Of a stretch of 64,000 bases of DNA, positions 43,415-51,855 are shown piece after piece (position 1 is the stretch's first letter; every line of letters begins with the position of its first letter). The position numbers and the translations under genes are program-made. Below the pieces are notes generated by a model. That model searched no databases. It was not told the DNA's origin and saw only the letters and a list, made by a program, of their open reading frames with translations. This DNA is from Caryophanales bacterium UBA1188 (GTDB taxonomy: Bacteria > Bacillota_I > Bacilli_A > Izemoplasmatales > UBA1188): positions 1-64,000 of the forward strand of contig DBYK01000006.1 of assembly GCA_002310135.1 (NCBI GenBank). The letters run 5' to 3'.

Positions 43415-43417
43415 TTT

Positions 43418-45289
43418 ATGAAGAAAAATATTGTTAAATTATTTTTTACATTACTAGTTGCAGTATGCTTAACATTCGCTAGTGTTTCTATCGCTTACGC
43501 TGAGCCAAGTCCTTCAAGTCCTTTAAGACCAGAAGTACCTGAAATTACTGAAGTAGTTGTGAAGAATAGCGATGGTACTACTGTTGCTATTGATATGGAT
43601 ACAGATATCACTGTTAAATCTGTCAGTGAAGCTGAAGATACGCCAGGTGAAGCAACTTCTACTGCTTTGGTAGCAGCTAAGAATGCTCTAAACCAAGTTT
43701 TAGGAGAAGAAAATCACACAACACAAAAGGCAAGTCAAGATAATTTAAGTAAAGCATTATCAAATCTTGAAATCGATGGTAATAAGTATAGACCAAAAGA
43801 TTATGATGCTGATGCCGTATTTGAAGTAACTGTATCAGATGCTATTAAACAAATTCTATCTCAAGGTGGAACAATCACAATTGACTTCGATTATAGCAAT
43901 TCTAAGTTACCAATTGTCATTCACCAAAATGAAGAAACTCAAGAATGGATTTTTGTGGCTGAAAATAAAGTTACTAAGAAAGGTGATGGCATATCTGTAG
44001 AATTCGATAGCCTTTGCCCTGTTGCATTCCTACAATTATCTGCTGATGCTCAACCAATTAGAGATATAACTCCATTAATTATCATCATAGTTATAGCTGT
44101 AATAATTATTGCGATTCTCCTCATTATATTCCTAAAAAAAAGGAAAGAGAAAGACTCAGAAGACGAGACAGTAAATGAGGAAGAAGAAAAACCAGCTGAA
44201 AACGAAGTAGTTGAAGATAATGAAGAGGAGGAAACTCCTGCTGAAGAGCCAGAGGATGCTCCAGTTGAAGAACCTGCTGAAGAAGCTGAAGAGGAAACTC
44301 CTGCTGAAGAGGAACCTAAAGAGGAAGAAAAACCAGCTGAAACAGTTATTATTCCAACATTTAGATATGAAGATGATGAAGAAGACATTCCAATCCCTGA
44401 AGATGTAAATCCTGAAGATTTAATTGAAGAGGAATTAGATGAATTCTTATCAATTGAATACAATGAATCATATGTTGCTAAATTAGTTCTTCTAAGCGAT
44501 GAACTCAAAGAAAGCTATAATGCTATTGCAAATCTAATTAATTCTTACAAAGTTTCAGATAGAATTTCATGGAAATATGAAAAGTTCACTAAGAATAGAA
44601 ATGTATTTGCTAAATTAGAAGTTCGTGGTAAAGCTATTTGCCTATACTTAGCTGTTGATGCTGAAAAGTATGCTGATATCAAGAAATACCAATTGAAACA
44701 AGGTAAGAAAGGATTCTCAGTAATTAAAGTTAGAAGTCCAAGAAAGACTAAATATGCTTTAGCATTACTAGAAGACTTACTGAATGAAATTGGTGCAGTT
44801 AAGAAAAAGAACTTCAAAGAAGTTGACTTCTTCGAACCATATAAATCAGATACTGAAAAGACTTTAATTTCTAAAGAATTAATTAAGATTAAAGTTGAAA
44901 AGACTAATACTGAAAACCATAGAGCTCACCAAGTTAAAATGTTTAAATCTACTTCTGTTTATAACATCCATAAACATATGTCAAGTAAGGATGCCTTAAA
45001 CTTAGTAGGTAAATCAAATAGATCAGTTGATGAAACTAACTTTGGTATCGTTTATACTGATTCACTTTGTGAAGCATTTGATGGTGATGAAGTAATCACT
45101 CTAGATTTAATTAAAGAAAAGGTTCCTGAAGTAGATCAAACAATGACTGCTTACAAACTCAAACCACGTGGAAGAATGACTAAAGCCTTAACAATCGATT
45201 GCGATGCCTTCACATTAGGCGCCGCAAAGATGGTTGCTTTAACAGGTGGTAAGTTATTATCTCCAAGTGATAAAGAATCAGAAGAATAA
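43418..45289 (+). CDS. Membrane protein with acidic linker and cytoplasmic uL15-like C-terminus
   Basis: A 623-residue protein. Residues 1-28 form a signal peptide (cleavage after A-Y-A), about 29-215 an unrecognised extracellular domain, and 216-239 a very hydrophobic TM followed by KKRKEK (stop-transfer). Residues 245-310 are a Glu/Pro/Ala linker with repeated E-E-x-P-A-E units. Residues 345-460 are a basic globular domain (S-W-K-Y-E-K-F ... KLEVRGKAICLYLAVD). Residues about 523-613 resemble ribosomal protein uL15's C-terminal half: F-G-I-V-Y-T-D-S-L, then D-G-D-E-V-I-T-L-D-L-I-K-E-K, G-R-M-T-K-A-L-T-I-D, A-F-T-L-G-A-A-K, and A-L-T-G-G. It starts 3 bp after the BY-kinase stop. Function is unknown. 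Confidence 0.85.
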   Translation: MKKNIVKLFFTLLVAVCLTFASVSIAYAEPSPSSPLRPEVPEITEVVVKNSDGTTVAIDMDTDITVKSVSEAEDTPGEATSTALVAAKNALNQVLGEENHTTQKASQDNLSKALSNLEIDGNKYRPKDYDADAVFEVTVSDAIKQILSQGGTITIDFDYSNSKLPIVIHQNEETQEWIFVAENKVTKKGDGISVEFDSLCPVAFLQLSADAQPIRDITPLIIIIVIAVIIIAILLIIFLKKRKEKDSEDETVNEEEEKPAENEVVEDNEEEETPAEEPEDAPVEEPAEEAEEETPAEEEPKEEEKPAETVIIPTFRYEDDEEDIPIPEDVNPEDLIEEELDEFLSIEYNESYVAKLVLLSDELKESYNAIANLINSYKVSDRISWKYEKFTKNRNVFAKLEVRGKAICLYLAVDAEKYADIKKYQLKQGKKGFSVIKVRSPRKTKYALALLEDLLNEIGAVKKKNFKEVDFFEPYKSDTEKTLISKELIKIKVEKTNTENHRAHQVKMFKSTSVYNIHKHMSSKDALNLVGKSNRSVDETNFGIVYTDSLCEAFDGDEVITLDLIKEKVPEVDQTMTAYKLKPRGRMTKALTIDCDAFTLGAAKMVALTGGKLLSPSDKESEE

Positions 45290-45312
45290 TTTAATTATAT
45301 TAAAAAATATAA

Positions 45313-45339
45313 AACTGCCCAGTATGACGCTGGGCAGTT
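45313..45339 (+). terminator. Hairpin between uL15-like gene and LCP gene
   Basis: 10-bp stem AACTGCCCAG/CTGGGCAGTT (45313-45322 and 45330-45339), 7-base loop. It is followed by ATTAAAAT rather than a T-run, and the LCP start codon is only 9 bases on. It may attenuate transcription or set LCP translation. Confidence 0.6.
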
Positions 45340-45347
45340 ATTAAAAT

Positions 45348-46319
45348 ATGGGAAGAAAAAAGAAAATTATATCCATCATCTTAATAACTGTATTTCTTGT
45401 ATCTTTTTTTGCATTAATTTTCTCATTGGATACTATTTTTAATGTTGAAAATAATGATAATAAAAAAGCATCTGACCTACAAAAAAAGAGTTTGGTTTAT
45501 TTCGATGATGAAGCATATAAACCTAAGAAGACAGTCAACTATTTGATAGTTGGAATAGATTCTTCTGGCCCATTAAATCCTTCTAATTCCTATATGAACA
45601 CAAATCTAAACGATTTTATCGTTCTCATATCTTTCAATAGAGAAAATAAAACCTACTTCTTCTTGCCTATTAATAGAGATACAATTTGTAAAGTTTATTC
45701 TATTGGGCTTACTGGAAAAGTCACAGGATCTATAGAAACACAACTAGCCTACGCCCATACTCAAGGCAATGGACTTAAACCAAGTTTTCAAAATACTCTA
45801 CGTTCTGTTTCTGAACTTCTCTTCTCTCTTGATATAGAAAGATTTGTGGGAATTACTATGTCCGCAGTTCCAGTTATCAATGATTTCTTCGGAGGAGTTA
45901 CTATAACGCTTGATGAAGATTTAAGCGCTCTTGATGACACATGGACTATAGGGAGCGAAATCACTCTTCTTGGTGATGATTCATTAAAATATGTTAGAGC
46001 GAGAAGTGAAGTATCTGATGGATCAAATATTTCGAGAATGAGAAGACAAAAGAAATATATTACTTCTCTTGCGAATAAGGTTAGAAATGGTAATTATGAT
46101 CCACAAACTCTCCTAAATTTAGTTGATGATTATATGTGTAATAATTTAGTCACTGGAGATTATTTAGATTTAAAATCATATCTTGAAGAATATACATATA
46201 CTGGAACTTATGAAATTGAGGGTTCATCAAGGATAGGAGATGATGGTTTAGCTGAATTTATTGTAGACTCAGATAAGCTTAAAAGACTAGTTATTGAACT
46301 ATTTTATAATAAAGCATAA
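45348..46319 (+). CDS. LytR-CpsA-Psr (LCP) family ligase
   Basis: A 323-residue membrane-anchored enzyme: TM at about 7-28, extracellular LCP domain. Motifs seen: NYLIVGIDSSG with Asp71, LPINRDT with Arg110, AYAHTQG, and KYVRARSEVSDG...SRMRRQKKYI with Arg217, Arg219, Arg230. LCP enzymes attach wall teichoic acid, capsule or similar polymers to peptidoglycan. No clear ribosome site precedes the start. Last gene of the locus with the BY-kinase, consistent with surface-glycan attachment. Confidence 0.9.
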   Translation: MGRKKKIISIILITVFLVSFFALIFSLDTIFNVENNDNKKASDLQKKSLVYFDDEAYKPKKTVNYLIVGIDSSGPLNPSNSYMNTNLNDFIVLISFNRENKTYFFLPINRDTICKVYSIGLTGKVTGSIETQLAYAHTQGNGLKPSFQNTLRSVSELLFSLDIERFVGITMSAVPVINDFFGGVTITLDEDLSALDDTWTIGSEITLLGDDSLKYVRARSEVSDGSNISRMRRQKKYITSLANKVRNGNYDPQTLLNLVDDYMCNNLVTGDYLDLKSYLEEYTYTGTYEIEGSSRIGDDGLAEFIVDSDKLKRLVIELFYNKA

Positions 46320-46344
46320 GAGAAACTCCGGTTTCTCTTTTTAA
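46318..46344 (+). terminator. LCP gene terminator
   Basis: Stem AAGAGAAAC/GTTTCTCTT (46318-46326 and 46331-46339), TCCG loop, T-run following; overlaps the LCP stop. Confidence 0.8.
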
Positions 46345-46371
46345 TGATTTTTTCACTTTTTATGACTGGAA

Positions 46372-46399
46372 TTGTCAATAATATTGAATAAATCATAAT
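46372..46399 (+). promoter_or_regulatory. YwaF-like gene promoter
   Basis: TTGTCA (46372-46377), a 16-bp spacer and CATAAT (46394-46399). Confidence 0.55.
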
Positions 46400-46456
46400 A
46401 AAATGTTAGTATTGTCTCGTGATACTATTTCACAAAAGGGAGAGAAAGAATTAAAT

Positions 46457-47299
46457 ATGTTAGTTGTAACAAACTGGCTTTGGCCTTTTGAAAGGCCAAC
46501 TAATTATGGTTGGTACCATATTGTTTGGCTTGTAATAATGGTTATTTCATGTATTGTAATATCATTAACACTAGCTAAAAAACACGATAAGAAAATAGAT
46601 AATAGGGTTGTATTTGCTTTTGGAACTCTCTTAGTACTAATTGAAACTTATAAGCAGGTATTTTATACTCTTGAAGCAGGGCACTATCAATGGTATGCAT
46701 TTCCATTCCAATTCTGTTCAGTTCCAATGTATGTCGCATTTATTGCACCACTTATAAGAAACGAAAAGATACAAGATTCAATGTATAAGTTCTTAGCATT
46801 TTATGGATTCTTAGCGGGTTTCGCAGTAATGCTTTATCCTGATACATGTTTCCAAACACCTTATACTACTATCTTAATTCACACTATGCTATGGCATACT
46901 ACAATGGTTGTAATGGGCGTATATTTACTCGTGTCAAGAGAATACGCAAGTTCATTGAAAAATATTGTTAAAGATTTATTCCCTGGATTCATTGTATTAC
47001 TTGTTATCATAGTAATTTCATTAATTGTTAATGAAGTTGGATACAAACTATACTTTGGCACAGATAAGAATATCTATAACGATACATTATTCTTTATGTA
47101 CTTATCACCATATTATCCAAGTCCACTACCAATCTTAAGCACAATTAAAGAAGCAACTCCTTATATTGTATTCCTAATTACATATATAGTGGCGTTCCTC
47201 TTAGGTATCACAGTAATGTTTATGATTGTTCTGGGTATTAGAAGTTTTGCAAAAATCTTTGGTACATCTAAAGATAAAAAACTTCCTCAGCATAGTTAG
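46457..47299 (+). CDS. YwaF/TMEM164-like integral membrane protein
   Basis: A 280-residue protein with about seven TM segments. The segments A-F-P-F-Q-F-C-S-V-P-M-Y and HTMLWHTTMVVMGVYLL match the YwaF/TMEM164 family as I recall it, with conserved polar residues inside the membrane. The start at 46457 has GGGAGAG upstream at long spacing; an earlier in-frame start adds 18 residues without membrane character. Monocistronic. Function in bacteria is unknown. Confidence 0.75.
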   Translation: MLVVTNWLWPFERPTNYGWYHIVWLVIMVISCIVISLTLAKKHDKKIDNRVVFAFGTLLVLIETYKQVFYTLEAGHYQWYAFPFQFCSVPMYVAFIAPLIRNEKIQDSMYKFLAFYGFLAGFAVMLYPDTCFQTPYTTILIHTMLWHTTMVVMGVYLLVSREYASSLKNIVKDLFPGFIVLLVIIVISLIVNEVGYKLYFGTDKNIYNDTLFFMYLSPYYPSPLPILSTIKEATPYIVFLITYIVAFLLGITVMFMIVLGIRSFAKIFGTSKDKKLPQHS

Positions 47300-47300
47300 A

Positions 47301-47339
47301 AAAAATAAAGCAATGCGCTTACTGCATTGCTTTATTTTT
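47301..47339 (+). terminator. Strong terminator
   Basis: 16-bp stem from 47301-47316 with 47324-47339, loop GCTTACT, T-rich 3' arm. Confidence 0.9.
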
Positions 47340-47416
47340 GTCTTCTTCTAATTTGACTTTTCTCTACTTTTATTGTAAATTGAACTTAGTATGTATTTTA
47401 GGAGGAGACAACGATT

Positions 47417-48256
47417 ATGAAGCCAATTATTGCGATTTGTTATGATTTTGATAAGACTCTTGCAACCAATGATATGCAGTCGTTTTCTTTTATTCCAAAA
47501 TTAGGCTTAACCGAAAGCGAGTTCTGGTCTGAGTGCGAAACATTTTCTAAATCTCATTCTGTTGATCCAACATTAAGTTATCTTAGAGTTATGATCAATG
47601 AATGTGAAAAAAAATATGTAAAACTCACAAGGGAATATTTAACTTCTTTAGGAAAAGATATCAAATACTTCGATGGCGTAGATACTTTCTTTAAAAGAAT
47701 TAATGATTATGGAAATGAAAGAGGAGTTGAAATAGAACACTATATAATCTCATCTGGAAATAAAGAAATTATTGAAGGTTCATCAATATACAAAGAATTT
47801 AAAGAAGTTTATGGATGTGAATTCTTATATAATGACATAGGTGTTGCATACTGGCCTAAAACTATAGTTAATTATACTTTAAAAACACAATTCTTATTTA
47901 GAATAGTTAAAGGCGCAAGTGATCTTACAGACGATGAGAAGATTAACCAAAGAATAGATAAAAAACATGTAGAATTTAGAAATATGATCTATATTGGTGA
48001 TGGTCTTACAGATGTCCCAGCGATGACATTAGTTAAAGAAAAGGGTGGTATTGCGATATCAATATATTCAAAAGACAAACAAGAAAAATCAATCCAACTC
48101 GTTAAAGATGGAAGAGTCAACTATGCATGTCTAAGCGATTATAGAGATGATTCAGAACTATTTAAAATATTAAAACTTATAATTGATTCTATAAGTGTTA
48201 AAGAAGAACTTCTAAAAAAGGAAGAGGCAAATCAAAATGAATTAGTTAAAGAATAG
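47417..48256 (+). CDS. HAD-superfamily phosphatase
   Basis: A 279-residue cytosolic HAD hydrolase. Motif I YDFDKTL (Asp10, Asp12), motif II IISSGNKEI, motif IV YIGDGLTDVPAM. The cap is the helical type between residues about 20 and 110. AGGAGG lies before the start. Resembles phosphoserine-phosphatase-like members; substrate not deducible. Confidence 0.85.
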   Translation: MKPIIAICYDFDKTLATNDMQSFSFIPKLGLTESEFWSECETFSKSHSVDPTLSYLRVMINECEKKYVKLTREYLTSLGKDIKYFDGVDTFFKRINDYGNERGVEIEHYIISSGNKEIIEGSSIYKEFKEVYGCEFLYNDIGVAYWPKTIVNYTLKTQFLFRIVKGASDLTDDEKINQRIDKKHVEFRNMIYIGDGLTDVPAMTLVKEKGGIAISIYSKDKQEKSIQLVKDGRVNYACLSDYRDDSELFKILKLIIDSISVKEELLKKEEANQNELVKE

Positions 48257-48274
48257 GATATCCTATTCTTTTTT
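48248..48274 (+). terminator. HAD gene terminator
   Basis: Palindromic stem AAAGAATAGG/CCTATTCTTT (48248-48257 and 48262-48271) plus T-run; includes the stop codon. Confidence 0.75.
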
Positions 48275-48278
48275 AAAT

Positions 48279-48301
48279 AAAAAAGGATGCATTTGCATCC
48301 T
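48279..48301 (-). terminator. galE terminator
   Basis: Stem AGGATGC/GCATCCT (48284-48290 and 48295-48301), ATTT loop, T-run on the minus strand; overlaps the galE stop. Confidence 0.8.
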
Positions 48302-49298
48302 ATTTTATATTCTTTTCAAAATTCCATTGATCTTTAGCCATATCATCTATGGTTTTTTCAGCTTTAAATCCAAGTTCTCTAAATGCTTTAGTTGGATCGC
48401 TATAGCATTCTGCGATATCGCCTTTTCTTCTTTCCACAAATTTATATGGTAAATCTTTGCCAACTGCTTTACTGAAGGCTTTTATAACTTGGAGAACTGA
48501 ATATCCTTTTCCTGTCCCAAGATTGTAGATAACGAGTCCACATTTTTCTTCTAATTTCTTTAATGCGAGAATATGGCCTTTCGCAAGGTCTACTACATGA
48601 ATATAATCCCTTACTCCAGTACCATCTATTGTATTGTAATCTGAACCAAACACTCTAATATATTCTCTTTTTCCATTTGCGACTTGAGATACATAAGGCA
48701 CTAAGTTATTTGGAATTCCATTAGGCATCTCGCCAATTAGTCCACTCTTATGAGCGCCTACTGGATTAAAGTATCTTAAAATTGCGATATTATAGTCTTT
48801 ATTTGACTCGTAAAGATCTTTTAAAATATATTCGATAAATAATTTAGTTCTTCCATAAGGATTTGTGGCACCTAATTTTGCGTTTTCATCTATAGGTACT
48901 TTTTCAGGGTCTCCATATACTGTCGCACTAGAAGAGAAAACAAATTTAAATACTTTAAATTCATTCATCACTTCAAGAAGCGCAATAGTTGATTCTATAT
49001 TATTGTCATAATAATTTAGTGGTATTTCCACAGATTCGCCAACCGCTTTTAAACCTGCGAAATGAATTATTGAATCTATTTTTTCAGATTCAAATATTTT
49101 TCTTAATAATTCTTTATCTCTAACATCACCTTTATAAAACTTAATATTCTTAGATGTTAGTTTTTCAAGTCTATCAAGGATAGTTATGTTTGAATTACCT
49201 AAATTATCGATAATTATTGGATTATATCCGTTTTCAATTAATTCAACTACTGTATGGCTTCCTATATAACCAAGACCACCTGTGACTAGTACATTCAT
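48300..49298 (-). CDS. galE: UDP-glucose 4-epimerase
   Basis: A 332-residue short-chain dehydrogenase-fold enzyme interconverting UDP-glucose/UDP-galactose (or the GlcNAc forms). NAD motif GGLGYIG near the start, SSSATVYG, and the catalytic Y-x-x-x-K in NPYGRTK. Start at 49298 with GAGGAG upstream; the longer frame overlaps the previous gene. It starts 1 bp after the winged-helix gene stop, so the two are coupled. Supplies galactose units for surface glycans or the Leloir pathway. Confidence 0.95.
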   Translation of the reverse strand: MNVLVTGGLGYIGSHTVVELIENGYNPIIIDNLGNSNITILDRLEKLTSKNIKFYKGDVRDKELLRKIFESEKIDSIIHFAGLKAVGESVEIPLNYYDNNIESTIALLEVMNEFKVFKFVFSSSATVYGDPEKVPIDENAKLGATNPYGRTKLFIEYILKDLYESNKDYNIAILRYFNPVGAHKSGLIGEMPNGIPNNLVPYVSQVANGKREYIRVFGSDYNTIDGTGVRDYIHVVDLAKGHILALKKLEEKCGLVIYNLGTGKGYSVLQVIKAFSKAVGKDLPYKFVERRKGDIAECYSDPTKAFRELGFKAEKTIDDMAKDQWNFEKNIK

Positions 49299-49299
49299 A

Positions 49300-49923
49300 T
49301 TAAAACTCCTCAAAGAAATTAATTATTTTATCTTTAGATATGTTCATCTCTTTAATTCTTTTATAAATGTTCGAAAAATGTCTATAAGATGAAATCAAAA
49401 TACCATCATAATTATAATTTTTAATATCGTTTGGGCTTATGATTGGTTTATTGCCTATTACTTTACCTACTTTAGATTCATCATCATCTATTAAAGCTAA
49501 TACATTTATTTCTACCTTACTATCTGTGGACATCACATATAGTAATAGTTCACACACTTCTCCTGCCCCATACATAAGAATGTTTTTGTATCCTTTCTTT
49601 TGAATATTATATATCTCAGGAACTATTTCAAGTTTTGCGATGTTGTATACTTCTAGAGAAGATTTAAGAAAATCAATGCTTAAGTTCTTTCTATAATCTA
49701 TTCCTTTTGAAGTTACATCATAAAACACAGTCTTCTTAGATGAATAATTCCTCTTAAGGAAGCCTTCTTCTTCTAGCATATCTACATAAAAATTCGCCAT
49801 CGCAACTGATATATTTAATTCTTTTGCGATATCTCTTTGAGTTGTCTCTCTTCCTCTTTCTAAAATTCTAAGGAGCATATACTTCTTATAAACTGGTGTA
49901 GATTCAAAAAAAGATTCTTTCAT
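49300..49923 (-). CDS. Winged-helix regulator with C-terminal sensor-like Rossmann domain
   Basis: A 207-residue protein. Residues about 10-75 are a winged helix (RILERGRETTQRDIAKELNISVAMANFYVDMLEEEGFLKR). Residues about 112-200 look like a small nucleotide- or sugar-nucleotide-binding Rossmann unit: I-L-M-Y-G-A-G-E-V-C, A-L-I-D-D-D-E-S-K-V-G, and N-K-P-I-I-S-P, as in PglD-type N-terminal domains. AGAGG precedes the start. Directly coupled to galE. Likely a transcription factor sensing a glycan precursor; the ligand is inferred. Confidence 0.8.
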   Translation of the reverse strand: MKESFFESTPVYKKYMLLRILERGRETTQRDIAKELNISVAMANFYVDMLEEEGFLKRNYSSKKTVFYDVTSKGIDYRKNLSIDFLKSSLEVYNIAKLEIVPEIYNIQKKGYKNILMYGAGEVCELLLYVMSTDSKVEINVLALIDDDESKVGKVIGNKPIISPNDIKNYNYDGILISSYRHFSNIYKRIKEMNISKDKIINFFEEF

Positions 49924-49935
49924 ATTATTACCTCT

Positions 49936-49952
49936 TTTGTTTAACGAACAAA
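49936..49952 (-). promoter_or_regulatory. Inverted repeat before winged-helix-galE operon
   Basis: TTTGTT-TAACG-AACAAA lies just upstream of the ribosome-binding site, with another TTTGTTTA at 49958-49965. It is a candidate operator for the encoded winged helix. A related TTGTTTA...GAACAA arrangement is before nagB. Confidence 0.4.
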
Positions 49953-50085
49953 CATAATTTGTTTAGTATTATCAAAACATCAACAAAATAAGCCTTATTA
50001 TATTTAATAATTTATCATAAAATACGAAATATTTTAACAAAATGTTTATATATTTAACAATTACTATGTTCATTATGTGTGCCTG

Positions 50086-50115
50086 TTGGACTTTTCCAAT
50101 TATCAATGTTAAAAT
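50086..50115 (+). promoter_or_regulatory. Promoter of the five-gene redox/kinase operon
   Basis: TTGGAC (50086-50091), an 18-bp spacer and TAAAAT (50110-50115). Confidence 0.5.
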
Positions 50116-50133
50116 ATCAATAAGAGATTTTTT

Positions 50134-51855
50134 ATGAAAATAGAGAGATTAAAAAAAGAATTAAAAGAATTATTTGGTGAACAACTAGAGGTTACTCAAA
50201 CTAATGATTCAAGAATTCTATCTGGTGAGTTAGATTCTTATCAAGATATCTTATATGCTTGTAATCTAGCTGTCTTAAAGAAATCCAAAATTCATGTTGT
50301 GAACAACATCAAATTAAAAGGTGTAGATAAAGTAAAACCTATCCTCCCTAAAATTAAAGATTCAAGTCTTGATGGGGAGATTTTTGATGTTGTAATAATT
50401 GGTGGTGGAATATCTGGTACATCAATATTAAGGGAATTATCAAAATGGAATCTTAAACTTCTTCTAATAGAAAAAGAGAGCGATGTCGCAAATGGACAAT
50501 CATCAAGAAATGATGGCGAAATACATCCTGGTGTAGATTTATCTAAAGGAAGCGTTAAACAATCTTATGTTGTAAAAGGCAATAGAATGTATGACAAGAT
50601 TTCAGAAGAATTAGATGTACCATTTAAAAGAATTGGACAAATCGCTGGATTTACTAACATATGGCTCGCTCCTATTATTTGGGCTTTTACTCTTGAAAGG
50701 AAATTCCATTGTAAAGTTGATGATACAAGGTTTGTGTCAGGGAAATTCATCAAAAAACATTTTCCTGGCTTGAATCCAGATTTTAAATTTGGAATATATA
50801 ATCCTTCTTCTGGTGTAATAAGTCCATATGAATTAACTATAGCCTATGCAGAAAACGCTATAGAAAATGGCGCAAGAATATCTCTTAATACAGCGTGCTT
50901 ATCTATGGATATTAAAGATCATGAGATTAAATCTATAGAAACTAATAGGGGAAGAATCTATACAAAAGTAGTGATTAATTGTGCTGGTGTATTCAGTGAT
51001 GATGTAGCTGAAATGGCTGATGATAAATTCTTCTCAATTCATCCAAGAAAAGGAACTATAGTAATAGGTGATAAAAAGAATTCTTCTTTTATAAACACTA
51101 TAGCGTCTTATAAATCTTTGAATAAGAAAGAGAATACATCTCATTCTAAAGGTGGAGGTTTAATAAAGACGATATCATCTAATACTCTAGCGGGGCCAGA
51201 CGCAATTGAAACATATCTTAAAGAAGACTATTCTACTGATATGGATAGTATAAATAGGATATACAGCAAGCAAAAGAAAACTTCTTCTTATTTAAGCGAG
51301 AAGAACATTATCACATATTTTAGTGGTTTTAGAGCCGCAACATTTGAAGAAGATTATATTCTAGAAAGAGGTAGAAACACTAAAAACATAATTCATGTTG
51401 CGGGAATACAGTCTCCAGGACTTACTACAGCTCCAGCTGTAAGTCTTGATATAGAAGATTTATGTATATCAATTCTTAAAGAAACTATGGATGTTAGTAA
51501 AAATGAAAACTATAATCCATATAGAAAGAAATATCCAAGATTAAGTGAATTATCACTTGAAGAAAGAGATAAATTAATCAAGGATAATCCTGATTATGGT
51601 GAAATAGTTTGTAGATGTGAAGAAGTATCTAAAGGCGAAATAATAGATGCATTAGATAGACCACTTAAAGTCCCAACAATTAACGCTATTAAAAGAAGGG
51701 TTAGACCTGGTATGGGTAGATGCCAAGGTGGTTTTTGTGCTCCTTTAGTCGCAAAAATAATTAGTGAACATGAGAATGTTCCACTAAAAGATGTAATGTA
51801 TAGTGGAGTTGATTCAAAAATAGGAAAAGATATGAGGGAGGATAAAAATGAATAA
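50134..51855 (+). CDS. GlpA-like FAD dehydrogenase with BON-like N-terminus and [2Fe-2S] C-terminal domain
   Basis: A 573-residue flavoprotein. Residues about 15-65 look like a BON-type domain (L-S-G-E-L-D-S-Y to V-V-N-N-I-K-L-K-G). From about 84 a DAO/GlpA fold follows: FAD loop G-G-G-I-S-G at 90-95, E113, and A-G-I-Q-S-P-G-L-T near 423. The C-terminus is a BFD-like iron-sulfur domain with C493-x-C495 and C530-x4-C535. GlpA enzymes oxidise glycerol 3-phosphate to DHAP and pass electrons to partners. The BON-like part is unusual. Overlaps the next gene by 8 bp. Ribosome site weak (AAGAGA). Confidence 0.85.
   Translation: MKIERLKKELKELFGEQLEVTQTNDSRILSGELDSYQDILYACNLAVLKKSKIHVVNNIKLKGVDKVKPILPKIKDSSLDGEIFDVVIIGGGISGTSILRELSKWNLKLLLIEKESDVANGQSSRNDGEIHPGVDLSKGSVKQSYVVKGNRMYDKISEELDVPFKRIGQIAGFTNIWLAPIIWAFTLERKFHCKVDDTRFVSGKFIKKHFPGLNPDFKFGIYNPSSGVISPYELTIAYAENAIENGARISLNTACLSMDIKDHEIKSIETNRGRIYTKVVINCAGVFSDDVAEMADDKFFSIHPRKGTIVIGDKKNSSFINTIASYKSLNKKENTSHSKGGGLIKTISSNTLAGPDAIETYLKEDYSTDMDSINRIYSKQKKTSSYLSEKNIITYFSGFRAATFEEDYILERGRNTKNIIHVAGIQSPGLTTAPAVSLDIEDLCISILKETMDVSKNENYNPYRKKYPRLSELSLEERDKLIKDNPDYGEIVCRCEEVSKGEIIDALDRPLKVPTINAIKRRVRPGMGRCQGGFCAPLVAKIISEHENVPLKDVMYSGVDSKIGKDMREDKNE

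Noticed and set aside
44157..44340. Tandem repeat as possible minisatellite or CRISPR-like array
   Set aside because: The repeats are in-frame E-E-x-P-A-E codons of a protein linker, with no regular spacers.
44050..44508. Minus-strand serine-rich frame of 152 codons
   Set aside because: It is the antisense of the Glu/Ala/Pro linker repeat of the uL15-like protein.
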